Shown here piece after piece: positions 16,301 to 24,192 of a DNA stretch of 35,562 bases. This DNA comes from Candidatus Omnitrophota bacterium (lineage in GTDB: Bacteria; Omnitrophota; Gorgyraeia; Gygaellales; Profunditerraquicolaceae): contig QZKA01000028.1 of the NCBI GenBank assembly GCA_003598135.1, positions 1-35,562 of the forward strand. Direction: 5' to 3'. Each line of letters opens with the position of its first letter. Position 1 is the first letter of the stretch. Below the pieces are notes generated by a model, which saw nothing but the letters and a program-made list of their open reading frames with translations, was not told the origin of the DNA and did no database searches. Position numbers and translations under genes: made by a program.

Positions 16301-16577
16301 GAGCAATCTTAAAGAATGTGCGGAATCCTGCATGGGAGACAAGCTGCCATGCTTTATTGGCGGGGAAAAATTCGAGGATCGAGCTGTTTTTATCGGTTGT
16401 TCCGAAACTTGCGATTGCCTGGCCACGATTTACGTAAAACGCCCACATGGGGATACCGTAGGTACCGGCAATCCCGGGGAAGAAATTTGCAAATGGCTTA
16501 GCGAGATTGTAGTTCTCAACGATAAATTCGCCTTGTGGGTTTAGCGCATACCGCGGTTTTTTGGATGTGTTATGCAT
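13347..16577 (-). CDS. GH94-type glycan phosphorylase-like protein, 1076 aa
   Basis: A large cytosolic-looking protein (no signal peptide). The N-terminal beta-sandwich-like half (about 1-330, including FGTTDKNSSILEFFPANKAW) and the motif block HGDLERDYNKFHIESTYFSQ, then GNGNYRDMNQNRRCDIWF and NLIQSDGFNPLVIKG, recall inverting disaccharide/oligosaccharide phosphorylases (cellobiose phosphorylase clan). These enzymes cleave beta-glycosidic bonds with phosphate. The length, well above the roughly 800 aa of GH94 cellobiose phosphorylase, is nearer to the longer GH149/GH161-like beta-1,3-glucan phosphorylases; I cannot decide between them. The start ATG has no clear SD and no alternative start occurs before an in-frame stop at 16655. 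It follows a response regulator on the same strand. Confidence 0.65.
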   Translation of the reverse strand: MHNTSKKPRYALNPQGEFIVENYNLAKPFANFFPGIAGTYGIPMWAFYVNRGQAIASFGTTDKNSSILEFFPANKAWQLVSHAGFRTFFKIAHQKGSLFYEPFHNGLANLHFEIDNRMSISSHGLKIEESNSTVGLHTQVEYFTIPNDSFAALARIVTIRNTSRSVKHIQILDGLPTVIPFGIANLFLKKLGRTIEAWMKVKNIELGVPFYKIDVDPTDRPQVLHVMQGNFYLGFSQEAKAPRIIRPIVDPQCVFGPITDLSFPYQFFASKNYQYPKTQISVSKTPCAFVFERITLAPSEEKTLYTVIGSMDSLETLTSCVPRIAHKEYLREKQNENRRVIEDLQKDIDTKSAYRAFDLYAKQTYLDNIIRGGYPLIFGKDKSRKVFYAYSRKHGDLERDYNKFHIESTYFSQGNGNYRDMNQNRRCDIWFHPEVDDENIILFFNLIQSDGFNPLVIKGCNFILDATENFKIKLDKLTEQKYHAALLSFLEKPFTPGSVILFIEKNKIRLRVNYEQFLNTLITSSFRYQEAEHGEGFWTDHWTYNLDLLENYLAIFPERLKELVFDKRVFAFYDNTESVKPRDQKYILKDNTVRQFHSLVSDSAKRELIKKRVYPHELSRNNHGNADVYTTTLVNKLFCILVNKMASLDPFGVGMEMEADKPNWFDALNGLPALLGSSINETFELKRLLVLIGKFFTLSGVHTVALSEEIYELLEKLDSLASEYFTSPSKNRDLDFWDKSHTLKEEYRHKTKFGFSGKEAEVAVDALKGMLANFEKKVDAGLEKGRDKKRNVYYSYFVNEATKYHTLNQHFVKPTKFSQKKLPLFLEGQMHALRLSASLHNAQLLYRGTQDSELYDKKLKMYKVTASLKGMPEEIGRCRVFTPGWLENESIWLHMEYKYLLEVLKCGLYEEFYKDLRNALIPFQKAEQYGRSILENSSFLVSSAFPDKSLHGNGFVARLSGSTAEFVNMWLLMNIGKTPFTLDSKNRLQLTFSPILAKWLFAKDKTYRFNFLSSIAVTYRNPKMKNTFGKNGVTPVKIAFCDTSGNPVELNSDTIPSPYAQQIRSRAIPSIEIVLS

Positions 16578-16663
16578 GGGGTATCTGTGGGTTGGTTTAG
16601 GTGCGCTTTTTACATAAGTAGCGGCCTTTATCCGTGCGCATTTTTCCTTCTTTTAAATCAGGC

Positions 16664-17044
16664 TTAGCCCTTGGTGTTATTATCCAGGAATAGGTAGGTC
16701 GTAATCGCGGTCTCCAGGGCAGTGAAACCGATGGGTTTGGTAATATAGTCTTTAGCACCCGCTGCCATCGCTGTTTTGGCGATTTCGATATCGTCGTTCG
16801 CGGTCACCATTATCACTGCCACGTCTTTATTGAACTTTTTCATTATGCGCAGGCACTCAATGCCGTCGATATCGGCCATGCGAATATCCAGCAGCACGAG
16901 CGCAGGTTTCTCTGTGATAAGTTTGTATATGGCTTCCTGTGCCTTGCCTGCGGTAATAATCTCGTAGCCTCTTTTATCAAAATAGTGCTTTATTGTTTCA
17001 CATACGTCTGGCTCGTCGTCTACCACTAGAATCTTAGGATTCAT
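16664..17044 (-). CDS. Single-domain response regulator (CheY-like)
   Basis: A 126-aa receiver domain and nothing else: acidic pair D9/D10, phospho-acceptor Asp53 (VLLDIRM), Thr81 (VMVTAND) and Lys103 (YITKPIG) are all present. I choose the ATG at 17044, which has a GGAGGGG SD, over an upstream GTG at 17062 that would lie at the predicted transcription start. With no output domain it must act through protein contacts (chemotaxis, phosphorelay or a diguanylate cyclase partner). No histidine kinase is in the window. The phosphorylase-like gene follows after 86 bases, so the two may be cotranscribed. Confidence 0.93.
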   Translation of the reverse strand: MNPKILVVDDEPDVCETIKHYFDKRGYEIITAGKAQEAIYKLITEKPALVLLDIRMADIDGIECLRIMKKFNKDVAVIMVTANDDIEIAKTAMAAGAKDYITKPIGFTALETAITTYLFLDNNTKG

Positions 17045-17068
17045 TGCCCCTCCCCAGTACACGAATTA

Positions 17069-17097
17069 ATTATAGTAAAATATATCACAAATTGCAA
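17069..17097 (-). promoter_or_regulatory. Sigma70-type promoter of the response-regulator gene
   Basis: Minus strand TTGCAA (17097-17092), a 17-base spacer and a perfect TATAAT (17074-17069), with a predicted start near 17062. It is divergent from the gatCAB promoter. Confidence 0.7.
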
Positions 17098-17146
17098 AAA
17101 TTTACAAGAAAATAAAAAACGGCGCACTCCAAGACGAAGGATAGTG

Positions 17147-17175
17147 TTGACTTTTCCGTCAAAGAATGTTATTAT
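17147..17175 (+). promoter_or_regulatory. Sigma70-type promoter of gatCAB
   Basis: TTGACT (17147-17152), a 17-base spacer and TATTAT (17170-17175). The predicted start near 17182 leaves a short leader before the gatC SD (AGGTG, 17197-17201). Confidence 0.6.
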
Positions 17176-17206
17176 TAGGCTTTATAATACAGAAATAGGT
17201 GAACGT

Positions 17207-17503
17207 ATGAGTATCGAAAAGGAAACAGTTGAATATGTCGCGCATCTGGCCCGGATTGAGCTTATGCCGGATGAGCTGGAAAAGCTTTCGCGCCAACTGG
17301 ATGTGATTATTGATTTTATCGATACACTTAAAAAAGTCGATGTCGCTTCCATTGCGCCCACAAGCCACATTTTACCTATTCAGAATGTGACAAGAGAAGA
17401 CGAGCCTACCGGTTCTTTGCCGATCGAGAAAGTACTTGTGAACGCGCCTTTGCGACAGAACGGTTTTTTTATGGTGCCCAAGGTAATCGAAGACAATCCC
17501 TAA
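17207..17503 (+). CDS. gatC: Aspartyl/glutamyl-tRNA amidotransferase subunit C
   Basis: Small stabilising subunit of the tRNA-dependent amidotransferase that converts misacylated Glu-tRNA(Gln) and/or Asp-tRNA(Asn). The 98-aa protein has the family pattern VEYVAHLARIEL, then QLDVIIDFIDTL, and ends LRQNGFFMVPKVIED. I start at the ATG at 17207, with SD AGGTG five bases upstream. The longer frame beginning at 17144 would start upstream of the promoter -10. gatA follows after 6 bases. Confidence 0.95.
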   Translation: MSIEKETVEYVAHLARIELMPDELEKLSRQLDVIIDFIDTLKKVDVASIAPTSHILPIQNVTREDEPTGSLPIEKVLVNAPLRQNGFFMVPKVIEDNP

Positions 17504-17509
17504 CCAGAT

Positions 17510-18973
17510 ATGGATATTTGCCGGTTAACCGCCTCAGAACTCATTGAAAAACTGCGTCACAATGAGCTCTCGCCAAAAGATATCGTTGAATCTCTGCGCA
17601 AGAGGATTCGTGCGCTGGAGCCCCAGGTGCGCGCCTATGTGCGCTTAGATAATGCGCCCCTGATTTCTAAGCTGCTGGAAACAGTTTTTACCCCTGATCC
17701 CAATAAGCCGCTAAAGGGCATTCCTGTTGCAGTAAAGGACAATATCTGTACGGAAGGCCATGCAACCGAGTGCTGTTCGAAAATCCTTGAGGGATTCAGG
17801 CCTCCCTACGATGCAACGGTCATACGTAAACTAAAAGAGGCAGGCGCCCTCATTTTGACTAAAAAGACGAATATGGACGAGTTTGCATTCGGTTCCTCGA
17901 CGGAAAATTCCTGTTTTGGCGCAAGCCGTAATCCCTGGGACCTTGCGTGTGTCCCGGGTGGTTCTTCAGGAGGGTCTGCGGCGGCGGTTGCGGCAGATGA
18001 GGCTTTCCTGGCTTTAGGTTCTGATACAGGGGGTTCTATCCGCCAGCCCGCTTCTTTCTGCGGAGTTGTGGGTTTGAAGCCTACCTATGGGAGAGTGTCT
18101 CGTTACGGTCTTATAGCGTTTGCCTCAAGCCTTGACCAGATAGGCCCTCTTACCAAAGATGTTAAAGATGCGGCAATCCTTCTGAATGCGATTGCTGGAT
18201 ACGATTCCCTTGATTCAACGTCGGTTAATATCAAAGTTCCTGATTATACGGAATTTCTGGCCACGGACATAAAAGGGATACGCATCGGCATTCCGAAGGA
18301 ATATTTTGTAGAAGGGATGGACCAGGAAGTTAAAGAGGCGACGGATGAGGCTATTGCCGAACTTAGGCGACGGGGAGCAGTTTGCAAAGAGGTTTCTTTG
18401 CCTCATACGCAGTACGCTATTCCCGTGTATTACATCATCGCGACTGCAGAAGCCAGCTCTAACCTGGCCAGGTTTGACGCGGTGCAATACGGCTTGAGGG
18501 CTGCCGGTGAGGCACACGTTCAGAATATGATTTCTCTTTACAAGAAAACGAGGGGGGCAGGTTTCGGGGAAGAGGCAAAACGCAGGATAATCCTGGGCAC
18601 TTTCGGTTTGTCTCACGGATACTACGAGGCTTATTATCTTAGGGCCCTGAAAGTGAGGACGCTGATTAAACGGGATTTTGACCGGGCTTTCGCTGAGTTT
18701 GATTGTATTGTGACGCCTACAACTCCTACACCTTCTTTCAGGATTGGCGAGAAAGCCGAAGATCCCCTCAGCATGTATCTTTCCGATATTTATACCATTT
18801 CTGTCAATTTGGCAGGAATCCCGGCTATTTCTATACCCTGTGGGTTTACTAGTAAAAAACTGCCGGTTGGTTTACAGATACTGGCTAAGCCTTTTGATGA
18901 AGAAATGCTTTTTAAGGTAGCGTACGCCTACGAACAAAATACGCCCTGGCATCTTGAGAAACCAAAATTGTAG
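17510..18973 (+). CDS. gatA: Aspartyl/glutamyl-tRNA amidotransferase subunit A
   Basis: Glutaminase subunit that releases ammonia from glutamine for transamidation by GatB. The 487-aa amidase-signature protein has an intact Lys-Ser-Ser triad: Lys76 (PVAVKDN), cis-Ser152 (GGSSGGS) and nucleophile Ser176 (SDTGGSIRQP). Length and motif spacing follow the known GatA enzymes closely. It lies in gatC-gatA-gatB order, with gatB starting 27 bases later. Confidence 0.97.
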   Translation: MDICRLTASELIEKLRHNELSPKDIVESLRKRIRALEPQVRAYVRLDNAPLISKLLETVFTPDPNKPLKGIPVAVKDNICTEGHATECCSKILEGFRPPYDATVIRKLKEAGALILTKKTNMDEFAFGSSTENSCFGASRNPWDLACVPGGSSGGSAAAVAADEAFLALGSDTGGSIRQPASFCGVVGLKPTYGRVSRYGLIAFASSLDQIGPLTKDVKDAAILLNAIAGYDSLDSTSVNIKVPDYTEFLATDIKGIRIGIPKEYFVEGMDQEVKEATDEAIAELRRRGAVCKEVSLPHTQYAIPVYYIIATAEASSNLARFDAVQYGLRAAGEAHVQNMISLYKKTRGAGFGEEAKRRIILGTFGLSHGYYEAYYLRALKVRTLIKRDFDRAFAEFDCIVTPTTPTPSFRIGEKAEDPLSMYLSDIYTISVNLAGIPAISIPCGFTSKKLPVGLQILAKPFDEEMLFKVAYAYEQNTPWHLEKPKL

Positions 18974-19000
18974 CAGTAGTAGAGAGGAAACTGTAGACGC

Positions 19001-20434
19001 ATGGAATACGAAACAGTGATAGGCCTGGAGGTGCATGTGCATTTAAAGACCAAAACAAAGGCCTTTTGCGGCTGCTCTACGGAATTTGGCCAGGAGCCGA
19101 ATACCCAAACATGCCCCGTATGTTTAGGGATGCCCGGTTCGTTGCCTGTGCTCAATAAAGTTGCACTGGAGTATGCGTTCAAGGTGGCTCTTGCATTGAA
19201 TTGCTCAGTCCAGGAATTTACAAAATTCGACAGGAAAAATTATTTCTATCCCGATTTGCCGAAAAATTACCAGATATCTCAATATGACTTGCCGCTGGCA
19301 AGAGAGGGATTTTTGGATGTGCAAACGTCTGATGCGGACAAACACATAGGTATTTTGCGCGTGCATCTGGAAGAGGACGCGGGGAAGCTGGTCCATAAAG
19401 ATGACGTTACCCTTGTTGATTTTAACCGGGCCGGCATTCCTTTGCTTGAGATAGTTTCAAAACCGCAAATTTATTCGCCCGAAGAAGCCTACGCATATTT
19501 GCTTGCCTTAAAGAGCGTGATCGGGTATCTGGGTGTTTCAGACTGCGATATGGAAAAAGGGTCTTTAAGATGCGACGCAAACATTTCTTTAAGGAAAAGA
19601 GGGGTAGAGGAACTGGGCGTTAAAGCAGAGATTAAAAACCTAAATTCCTTTAAGGCAGTTAAGGATGCGCTTTCGTTTGAAGCCGTAAGGCAGGAAGGGT
19701 TGCTTCGAGAGGGTTCACCGGTCGTTCAAGAGACTAGGTTGTGGGATGCCCGCGAAGGAAAGACAATTTCCATGCGCAGCAAAGAAGAAGCAAAAGACTA
19801 TCGATATTTTCCTGAGCCGGATTTACCCCCTTTTCTCATCAAGAAAGAGACCATAGAAGCAATCAGGCAAAGTATCCCAGAGCTGCCGCGCGAGAAATGC
19901 AGCCGTTTTATGAAAGAATACGGATTGCCTCAATACGATGCCCAGATTCTGACTGTTTCCAGGGCAACGGCCGAATACGCCGAAGAATGCCTGCGGCAGT
20001 CGCAGGGTGTGAATAAAAAAATAATCTCAAACTGGCTCATCGGCCCGGTCTCGGCAGGGGCAAACAACAGGAATTGTGGCATTGCGGACTTAGGGCTTTC
20101 TGCAGCGTTACTAATCGAATTAGTCCAAGCCGTGGAAACTCAACAGATCTCTCACTTGACAGGCAAATCAGTCTTAGAAGAGATGCTGCGTACTTCTAAA
20201 TCCTCCGGACTAATAATTAAAGAAAAAAACCTGGGTCAGGTTTCAGATACAGACAGCCTTAAAGATGAGGTCGAGGCCGTCATAAAAGATAACCAGAAGT
20301 CTGTCAATGATTTTATATCCGGTAAAGAAAATGCGCTTATGTTCTTAGTTGGCCAGGTCATGAAAAGGACAAAAGGGAAAGCAAATCCTAAAGTAGTGCA
20401 AGATACCCTCAGGAGGAGGTTAACTGATGCGTAA
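19001..20434 (+). CDS. gatB: Aspartyl/glutamyl-tRNA amidotransferase subunit B
   Basis: Kinase/transamidase subunit that activates the Glu/Asp carried on tRNA and aminates it. The 477-aa protein shows ETVIGLEVHVHLKTKTKAFC, the zinc-type cysteine pairs (CGC, then CPVCLGMPGSLPVLN), LEEDAGKLVH, FNRAGIPLLEIVSKP and the C-terminal YqeY-like tail. SD is weak. The 3' end overlaps ctpA by 8 bases, so the operon continues. Confidence 0.97.
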   Translation: MEYETVIGLEVHVHLKTKTKAFCGCSTEFGQEPNTQTCPVCLGMPGSLPVLNKVALEYAFKVALALNCSVQEFTKFDRKNYFYPDLPKNYQISQYDLPLAREGFLDVQTSDADKHIGILRVHLEEDAGKLVHKDDVTLVDFNRAGIPLLEIVSKPQIYSPEEAYAYLLALKSVIGYLGVSDCDMEKGSLRCDANISLRKRGVEELGVKAEIKNLNSFKAVKDALSFEAVRQEGLLREGSPVVQETRLWDAREGKTISMRSKEEAKDYRYFPEPDLPPFLIKKETIEAIRQSIPELPREKCSRFMKEYGLPQYDAQILTVSRATAEYAEECLRQSQGVNKKIISNWLIGPVSAGANNRNCGIADLGLSAALLIELVQAVETQQISHLTGKSVLEEMLRTSKSSGLIIKEKNLGQVSDTDSLKDEVEAVIKDNQKSVNDFISGKENALMFLVGQVMKRTKGKANPKVVQDTLRRRLTDA

Positions 20435-21710
20435 AAAATATACGGTTGGTCTGTTTGTTGCGTTGATTATTTTTGCGGGTGCTTCCTATACGGTGACGGC
20501 AAGCCAGCAGAAAAAGGTTTCTATTTATAAACAGGTGCAGCTGTTTTCAGACGCGGTAGCGATTATCCGTTCTGATTATGTTGATGAGATTGATGCGAAA
20601 GACTTGATCTACGGCGCCCTTAAAGGAATGCTTAATGTGCTAGACCCTTACAGCCAATTCATGAATCCCGATGATTACAATGAACTGGTTGTTGAGACCG
20701 AAGGAAAATTCGGGGGCATAGGCATAGAAATCACCATAAAAGATGGGTTGATTACCGTAGTGACTCCTATAGAAGATACGCCTGCCTGGAAGGCAGGGCT
20801 TAAAGCCAAGGATAAGATAGTAAAAATCAACAATGAGATTACCAGGGACATGACGCTTGGCGATGCGGTGAAAAAGCTAAGAGGCAAACCCGGCGAAGCA
20901 GTGATGGTGACTATACTGCGCGAAAATGAAAAGAAACTGCTTGATTTCAAAATAGTGCGCGATGTCATCAAGATCAAGAATATCAAGGACTCGCGTATCC
21001 TTGAGGACAAGATCGGCTATATCCGTTTAGTGGAATTCAGGGAAGGGACGTTTGCGGATTTGGAAAAGGCATTGGGTGGCCTCATGAAACAGGGGTGTGC
21101 TTCGCTTATTTTAGATTTGCGCAATAATCCCGGCGGCCTCCTTGATGTGGCGGTAAGGGTTGCTGAGAAATTCTTGGGAGACGGCAAGGTGATTGTGTAT
21201 ACCAAGGGGAGAAAGGATTCCCAGAATTTGCAGTTTGTATCCCGGAACAAAAAGCCGATTCTTGATATGCCGATTGTGGTGCTGATTAACGAGGGTTCTG
21301 CCTCCGGAAGCGAGATAGTTGCCGGGGCGTTTCAGGATTATAAGAGGGCCATAATCCTTGGGATAAAATCGTTTGGCAAGGCTTCTGTTCAGACAGTGGT
21401 GCCTTTAAGGGATGGTTCGGCTGTCAGGTTGACCACGAGCCGTTATTTCACCCCCTCGGGAAAGTTGATACACGATAAAGGAATACAGCCGGATATCGTA
21501 GTGGAAGAGGCCAAGATCGAGCCGTTACATAAAGAAGAAATCCCCATGTCAAGCAAGCCTGCTGAGGTGTTTGATGAGATCGAAAAGAGAGAAGAGAAGG
21601 CAGGGAGGAAAAAAACGGATTACGCCTCGGATAACCAGCTGATGCGAGCGGTGGATGTGCTTAAGGCGATTAAACTTTACCAGACCAGCAGCAACAAGGA
21701 TAAGGAATGA
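20427..21710 (+). CDS. ctpA: S41-family C-terminal processing peptidase
   Basis: Periplasmic serine protease that trims or degrades proteins from their C-termini. The 427-aa protein has an N-terminal export signal/anchor (about 5-25), an N-terminal helical domain, a PDZ domain (about 92-165, GGIGIEITIKDGLITVVTPI) and the S41 core with Ser293 (EGSASGSEI) and Lys318 (KSFGKASVQ) 25 residues apart, the usual Ser/Lys dyad spacing. A strong AGGAGG SD lies just upstream, inside gatB. The next gene overlaps its stop as ATGA. The pairing with a divergent polysaccharide deacetylase is often seen and suggests a cell-envelope (peptidoglycan) role. Confidence 0.93.
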   Translation: MRKKYTVGLFVALIIFAGASYTVTASQQKKVSIYKQVQLFSDAVAIIRSDYVDEIDAKDLIYGALKGMLNVLDPYSQFMNPDDYNELVVETEGKFGGIGIEITIKDGLITVVTPIEDTPAWKAGLKAKDKIVKINNEITRDMTLGDAVKKLRGKPGEAVMVTILRENEKKLLDFKIVRDVIKIKNIKDSRILEDKIGYIRLVEFREGTFADLEKALGGLMKQGCASLILDLRNNPGGLLDVAVRVAEKFLGDGKVIVYTKGRKDSQNLQFVSRNKKPILDMPIVVLINEGSASGSEIVAGAFQDYKRAIILGIKSFGKASVQTVVPLRDGSAVRLTTSRYFTPSGKLIHDKGIQPDIVVEEAKIEPLHKEEIPMSSKPAEVFDEIEKREEKAGRKKTDYASDNQLMRAVDVLKAIKLYQTSSNKDKE

Positions 21711-22513
21711 AAAGAACAGTCATCTACAAAGAAATCATCCTGATCTTGGTCCTGATTATTGCTGTACAGGGTATCGTGACGATCAAGATGTGGCTGAGAC
21801 GGCAGAAAAAAACCGAAAAACCTCAGGTTGAGCTCGTCCCTTTAGTGCCAAAACGCAAGATTGCCATTGTGCTTGATGACTGGGGGTATAATGCAAAAAT
21901 CGCCAGCTCCCTAGAGAATATCCACGCCAATTTGACTATGTCGGTATTGCCGAATCTGGCGTACTCGAAAGCCATTGCCGCGTTATTGCATAAAAGGGGT
22001 TTCGAGATTATCCTGCATCTTCCGCTTGAACCGCATGAGAAATACAGGCTTGAGAAGAATACCATTATGAGCTCAATGGATAGAACAGAGATTCAGGGCA
22101 CCCTCAAGAAAGACCTGGCAGCTATTCCTTATTGCAAGGGCGTGTCTAACCATATGGGCTCTAAGGCAACCGAAGATAAAAGGACGATGGGTATTATTTT
22201 TGAGGAATTGAACAAAAAAGGACTTTATTATCTGGATAGTTTCGTGTCGCCAAAGTCTGTATGTGCTGTCGTCGCCGGGGAAATGCGCGTGCTATTTGCA
22301 AAAAGAGATATCTTCCTGGATAATAAAGCCGATCCTTCTTATATCAAGGAACAGGTCCATAAATTAAAAGACCAAGCCGATGAAAAGGGTTATGCGATCG
22401 GTATCGGACATGCGCGTAGGGTTACCATTGAGACATTGAAAGAAGTTATCCCTTTATTGGAGAAAGAAGGGTATAGCTTGGTGTTTGTTTCCGAGCTTGC
22501 CGAGTACGAGTAA
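21707..22513 (+). CDS. Divergent polysaccharide deacetylase family protein
   Basis: A 268-aa protein with one N-terminal membrane anchor (about 8-28), then a periplasmic domain with KIAIVLDDWGYN, LTMSVLPNLAYSK, GFEIILHLPLEPHEK, GVSNHMGSKATED, GLYYLDSFVSP and GYAIGIGHAR. This is the pattern of the divergent polysaccharide deacetylase (DUF610/YibQ) family, with candidate metal or catalytic Asp, His and Asn residues in the DDWG, HLPLEP and NHMGS stretches. A substrate has not been established for the family in general. It overlaps ctpA by four bases, and tsaD follows after 11 bases. Confidence 0.88.
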   Translation: MKRTVIYKEIILILVLIIAVQGIVTIKMWLRRQKKTEKPQVELVPLVPKRKIAIVLDDWGYNAKIASSLENIHANLTMSVLPNLAYSKAIAALLHKRGFEIILHLPLEPHEKYRLEKNTIMSSMDRTEIQGTLKKDLAAIPYCKGVSNHMGSKATEDKRTMGIIFEELNKKGLYYLDSFVSPKSVCAVVAGEMRVLFAKRDIFLDNKADPSYIKEQVHKLKDQADEKGYAIGIGHARRVTIETLKEVIPLLEKEGYSLVFVSELAEYE

Positions 22514-22524
22514 CCTCTGTTGCT

Positions 22525-23532
22525 ATGTATACATTAGGTATTGAGACTTCCTGCGACGAAACCTCCGCATCGGTAGTATATAAGGGAAGAGAAATTCTTT
22601 CAAATGTTGTTGCGACTAGCCTGCCCTTACACAAAGAGTACGGAGGGATAATACCTGAAATCGCCTCGCGCATGCAGCTTGAGGCAATTACGCCCGTAGT
22701 CTCTAGCGCCTTCCGTAGCGCTAAGAAGCGTATCGGGGATATTGGCTTAATCAGCGTGACTAGCGGCCCCGGGTTGCTTGGTTCGTTGATCGTGGGGCTT
22801 TCTTTCGCGAAAGCACTTAGCGCATCGCAGGCAATTCCGGTACTTGGGGTAAACCATCTCTATAGCCATATATTTGCAAGTTTCCTCGGCCGAGGCGAAA
22901 AGGTGCCTCGATTTCCTTTTGTTGCGTTGATTGTTTCAGGGGGCCATACGAATTTATTTTACGTCCAGGGTTTTGATCGAATATCCTTACTCGGTAAAAC
23001 GCTTGACGATGCCGCCGGAGAAGCGTTTGATAAGGTGGCTAAAATCTTAGGGTTAGGGTATCCGGGCGGGCCGGTTATCGAACGATTGGCTCAAGAAGGC
23101 GATCCGCACAGCATACTCTTTAATTGCTCTCGGACGCAGGCGCCGCTTGATTTTAGTTTCAGCGGAATCAAAACTGCAGTACTCTATTATGCGCGCTCGC
23201 ATACAAAAGGCGAAAAAGGCATGCTGCGTCGCAGCTTGCGTAAGAATATCGCAGCTTCTTTTCAGGAAACAGTATTTAGGGTTCTCATAGAGAAATCTCT
23301 GGCTGCTTGTCGAATGAAGGGCGTCAAAACGCTCGTGGTGGGAGGCGGAGTTGCATCCAATAAGACGCTAAGAAATCTTTGTATAGGCACGTTGCGGCGG
23401 TCAGGAATACGCGTGTTTTTCCCTAGTCAGCCATTAAGTGTTGATAATGCGGCCATGGTAGCGAGCTTGGGTTATTATTTGTATAAAAATGGCCATCGTG
23501 ATAACTTATACTTAAACGTGGGCTTAGATTAA
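22525..23532 (+). CDS. tsaD: tRNA N6-adenosine threonylcarbamoyltransferase
   Basis: Transfers the threonylcarbamoyl group to A37 of ANN-decoding tRNAs (t6A), with TsaB/TsaE partners. The 335-aa protein begins MYTLGIETSCDETSASVV, carries the metal-binding His111 and His115 (NHLYSHI), FVALIVSGGHTNL, the DDAAGEAFDKVA block and VVGGGVASN, all diagnostic. No other t6A genes are in the window. It ends the gatC-tsaD run. The following 190 bases are non-coding repeats. Confidence 0.97.
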   Translation: MYTLGIETSCDETSASVVYKGREILSNVVATSLPLHKEYGGIIPEIASRMQLEAITPVVSSAFRSAKKRIGDIGLISVTSGPGLLGSLIVGLSFAKALSASQAIPVLGVNHLYSHIFASFLGRGEKVPRFPFVALIVSGGHTNLFYVQGFDRISLLGKTLDDAAGEAFDKVAKILGLGYPGGPVIERLAQEGDPHSILFNCSRTQAPLDFSFSGIKTAVLYYARSHTKGEKGMLRRSLRKNIAASFQETVFRVLIEKSLAACRMKGVKTLVVGGGVASNKTLRNLCIGTLRRSGIRVFFPSQPLSVDNAAMVASLGYYLYKNGHRDNLYLNVGLD

Positions 23533-23613
23533 GCAGGGTGCATTGCGTATGGCGCAATAGCGGTTATTGGGTAAAGGCCAGACCATCAACCTCACCCCTA
23601 CATATGATGCGCT

Positions 23614-23658
23614 GCCTTGGCCTCGACCTTACTTAACCTAAACCTCAACCTTAGCCTT
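23614..23658 (-). repeat. Hexanucleotide-type intergenic repeat, copy 1 (inverted)
   Basis: Read on the minus strand it is a run of degenerate six-base units of type NAGGYN (AAGGCT AAGGTT GAGGTT TAGGTT, then AAGTAAGGTC GAGGCC). It belongs with the copies at 26367-26402 and 35464-35510. The AAGTAAGGTC/GAGGCC elements are shared with the 35.5 kb copy. Confidence 0.75.
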
Positions 23659-23663
23659 TTATA

Positions 23664-23705
23664 GTATTGAGTATTGAGTATAGAGTATTGAGTATAGAGT
23701 ATTGA
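23664..23705 (+). repeat. Heptanucleotide repeat, six units
   Basis: Exactly six 7-base units alternate between GTATTGA and GTATAGA. It ends just before the SD of the MgtC-like gene. The rest of the 190-base gap (23533-23613) holds only a short ATTGCG/CGCAAT palindrome and no gene. Confidence 0.9.
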
Positions 23706-23722
23706 GCGAAAAAGGAGGGTGC

Positions 23723-24175
23723 ATGGTACCTGAGATTACGGACAAAGAGATTGTGATCAGGTTGATTCTGGCAACAATTATGGGCGGGTTTATCGGGCTT
23801 GAGAGGCAGTTTCACCGTCGAAGCGCAGGTTGGCGAACGCACATATTGGTATGCCTTGGCTCTTGTCTTATTATGTTGACATCGCTCTATATTTTTGATA
23901 TATATAAAAGTCAGGTTGCCCTTGACCCTGCACGTATTGCAGCCGGGGTAGTAACCGGTATAGGCTTTTTGGGAGCAGGCGCAATTATCAGGGACAGGGA
24001 GGGCGTAAAAGGGCTGACTACTGCGGCAAGCGTCTGGCTGGTCGCAGGGATAGGACTTGCGGTCGGATGCGGATTTTATACCGCAGGGCTCGTCAGTACC
24101 GTTATTGCGGTAATAGTGCTTTTCTTTTTTGCGTATATCGAAAAAGCGGTATTCAGCAAAGAGACAAAGAAGTAA
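23723..24175 (+). CDS. MgtC/SapB family membrane protein
   Basis: A 150-aa inner-membrane protein with about four membrane segments. The conserved N-terminal block RLILATIMGGFIGLERQFHR, then GWRTHILVCLGSCLIML, and ARIAAGVVTGIGFLGAGAII, and GLTTAASVWLVAGIGLAVG are the MgtC/SapB signature. It lacks the soluble C-terminal ACT-like domain of Salmonella MgtC, as do many environmental members. The ATG at 23723 is chosen because of the AAGGAGGG SD four bases upstream; a longer frame starts at 23702 inside the heptad repeat. Function in this family ranges from magnesium-limited growth to membrane potential control and is not settled here. Confidence 0.9.
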   Translation: MVPEITDKEIVIRLILATIMGGFIGLERQFHRRSAGWRTHILVCLGSCLIMLTSLYIFDIYKSQVALDPARIAAGVVTGIGFLGAGAIIRDREGVKGLTTAASVWLVAGIGLAVGCGFYTAGLVSTVIAVIVLFFFAYIEKAVFSKETKK

Positions 24176-24192
24176 AAAAAGGGGGGTGGCAT

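Noticed and set aside
24067..24192. N-terminal 42-residue extension of the bactofilin
   Set aside because: It overlaps the MgtC-like gene, is Arg/Tyr/Cys-rich without bactofilin character, and a strong SD sits before the ATG at 24193.
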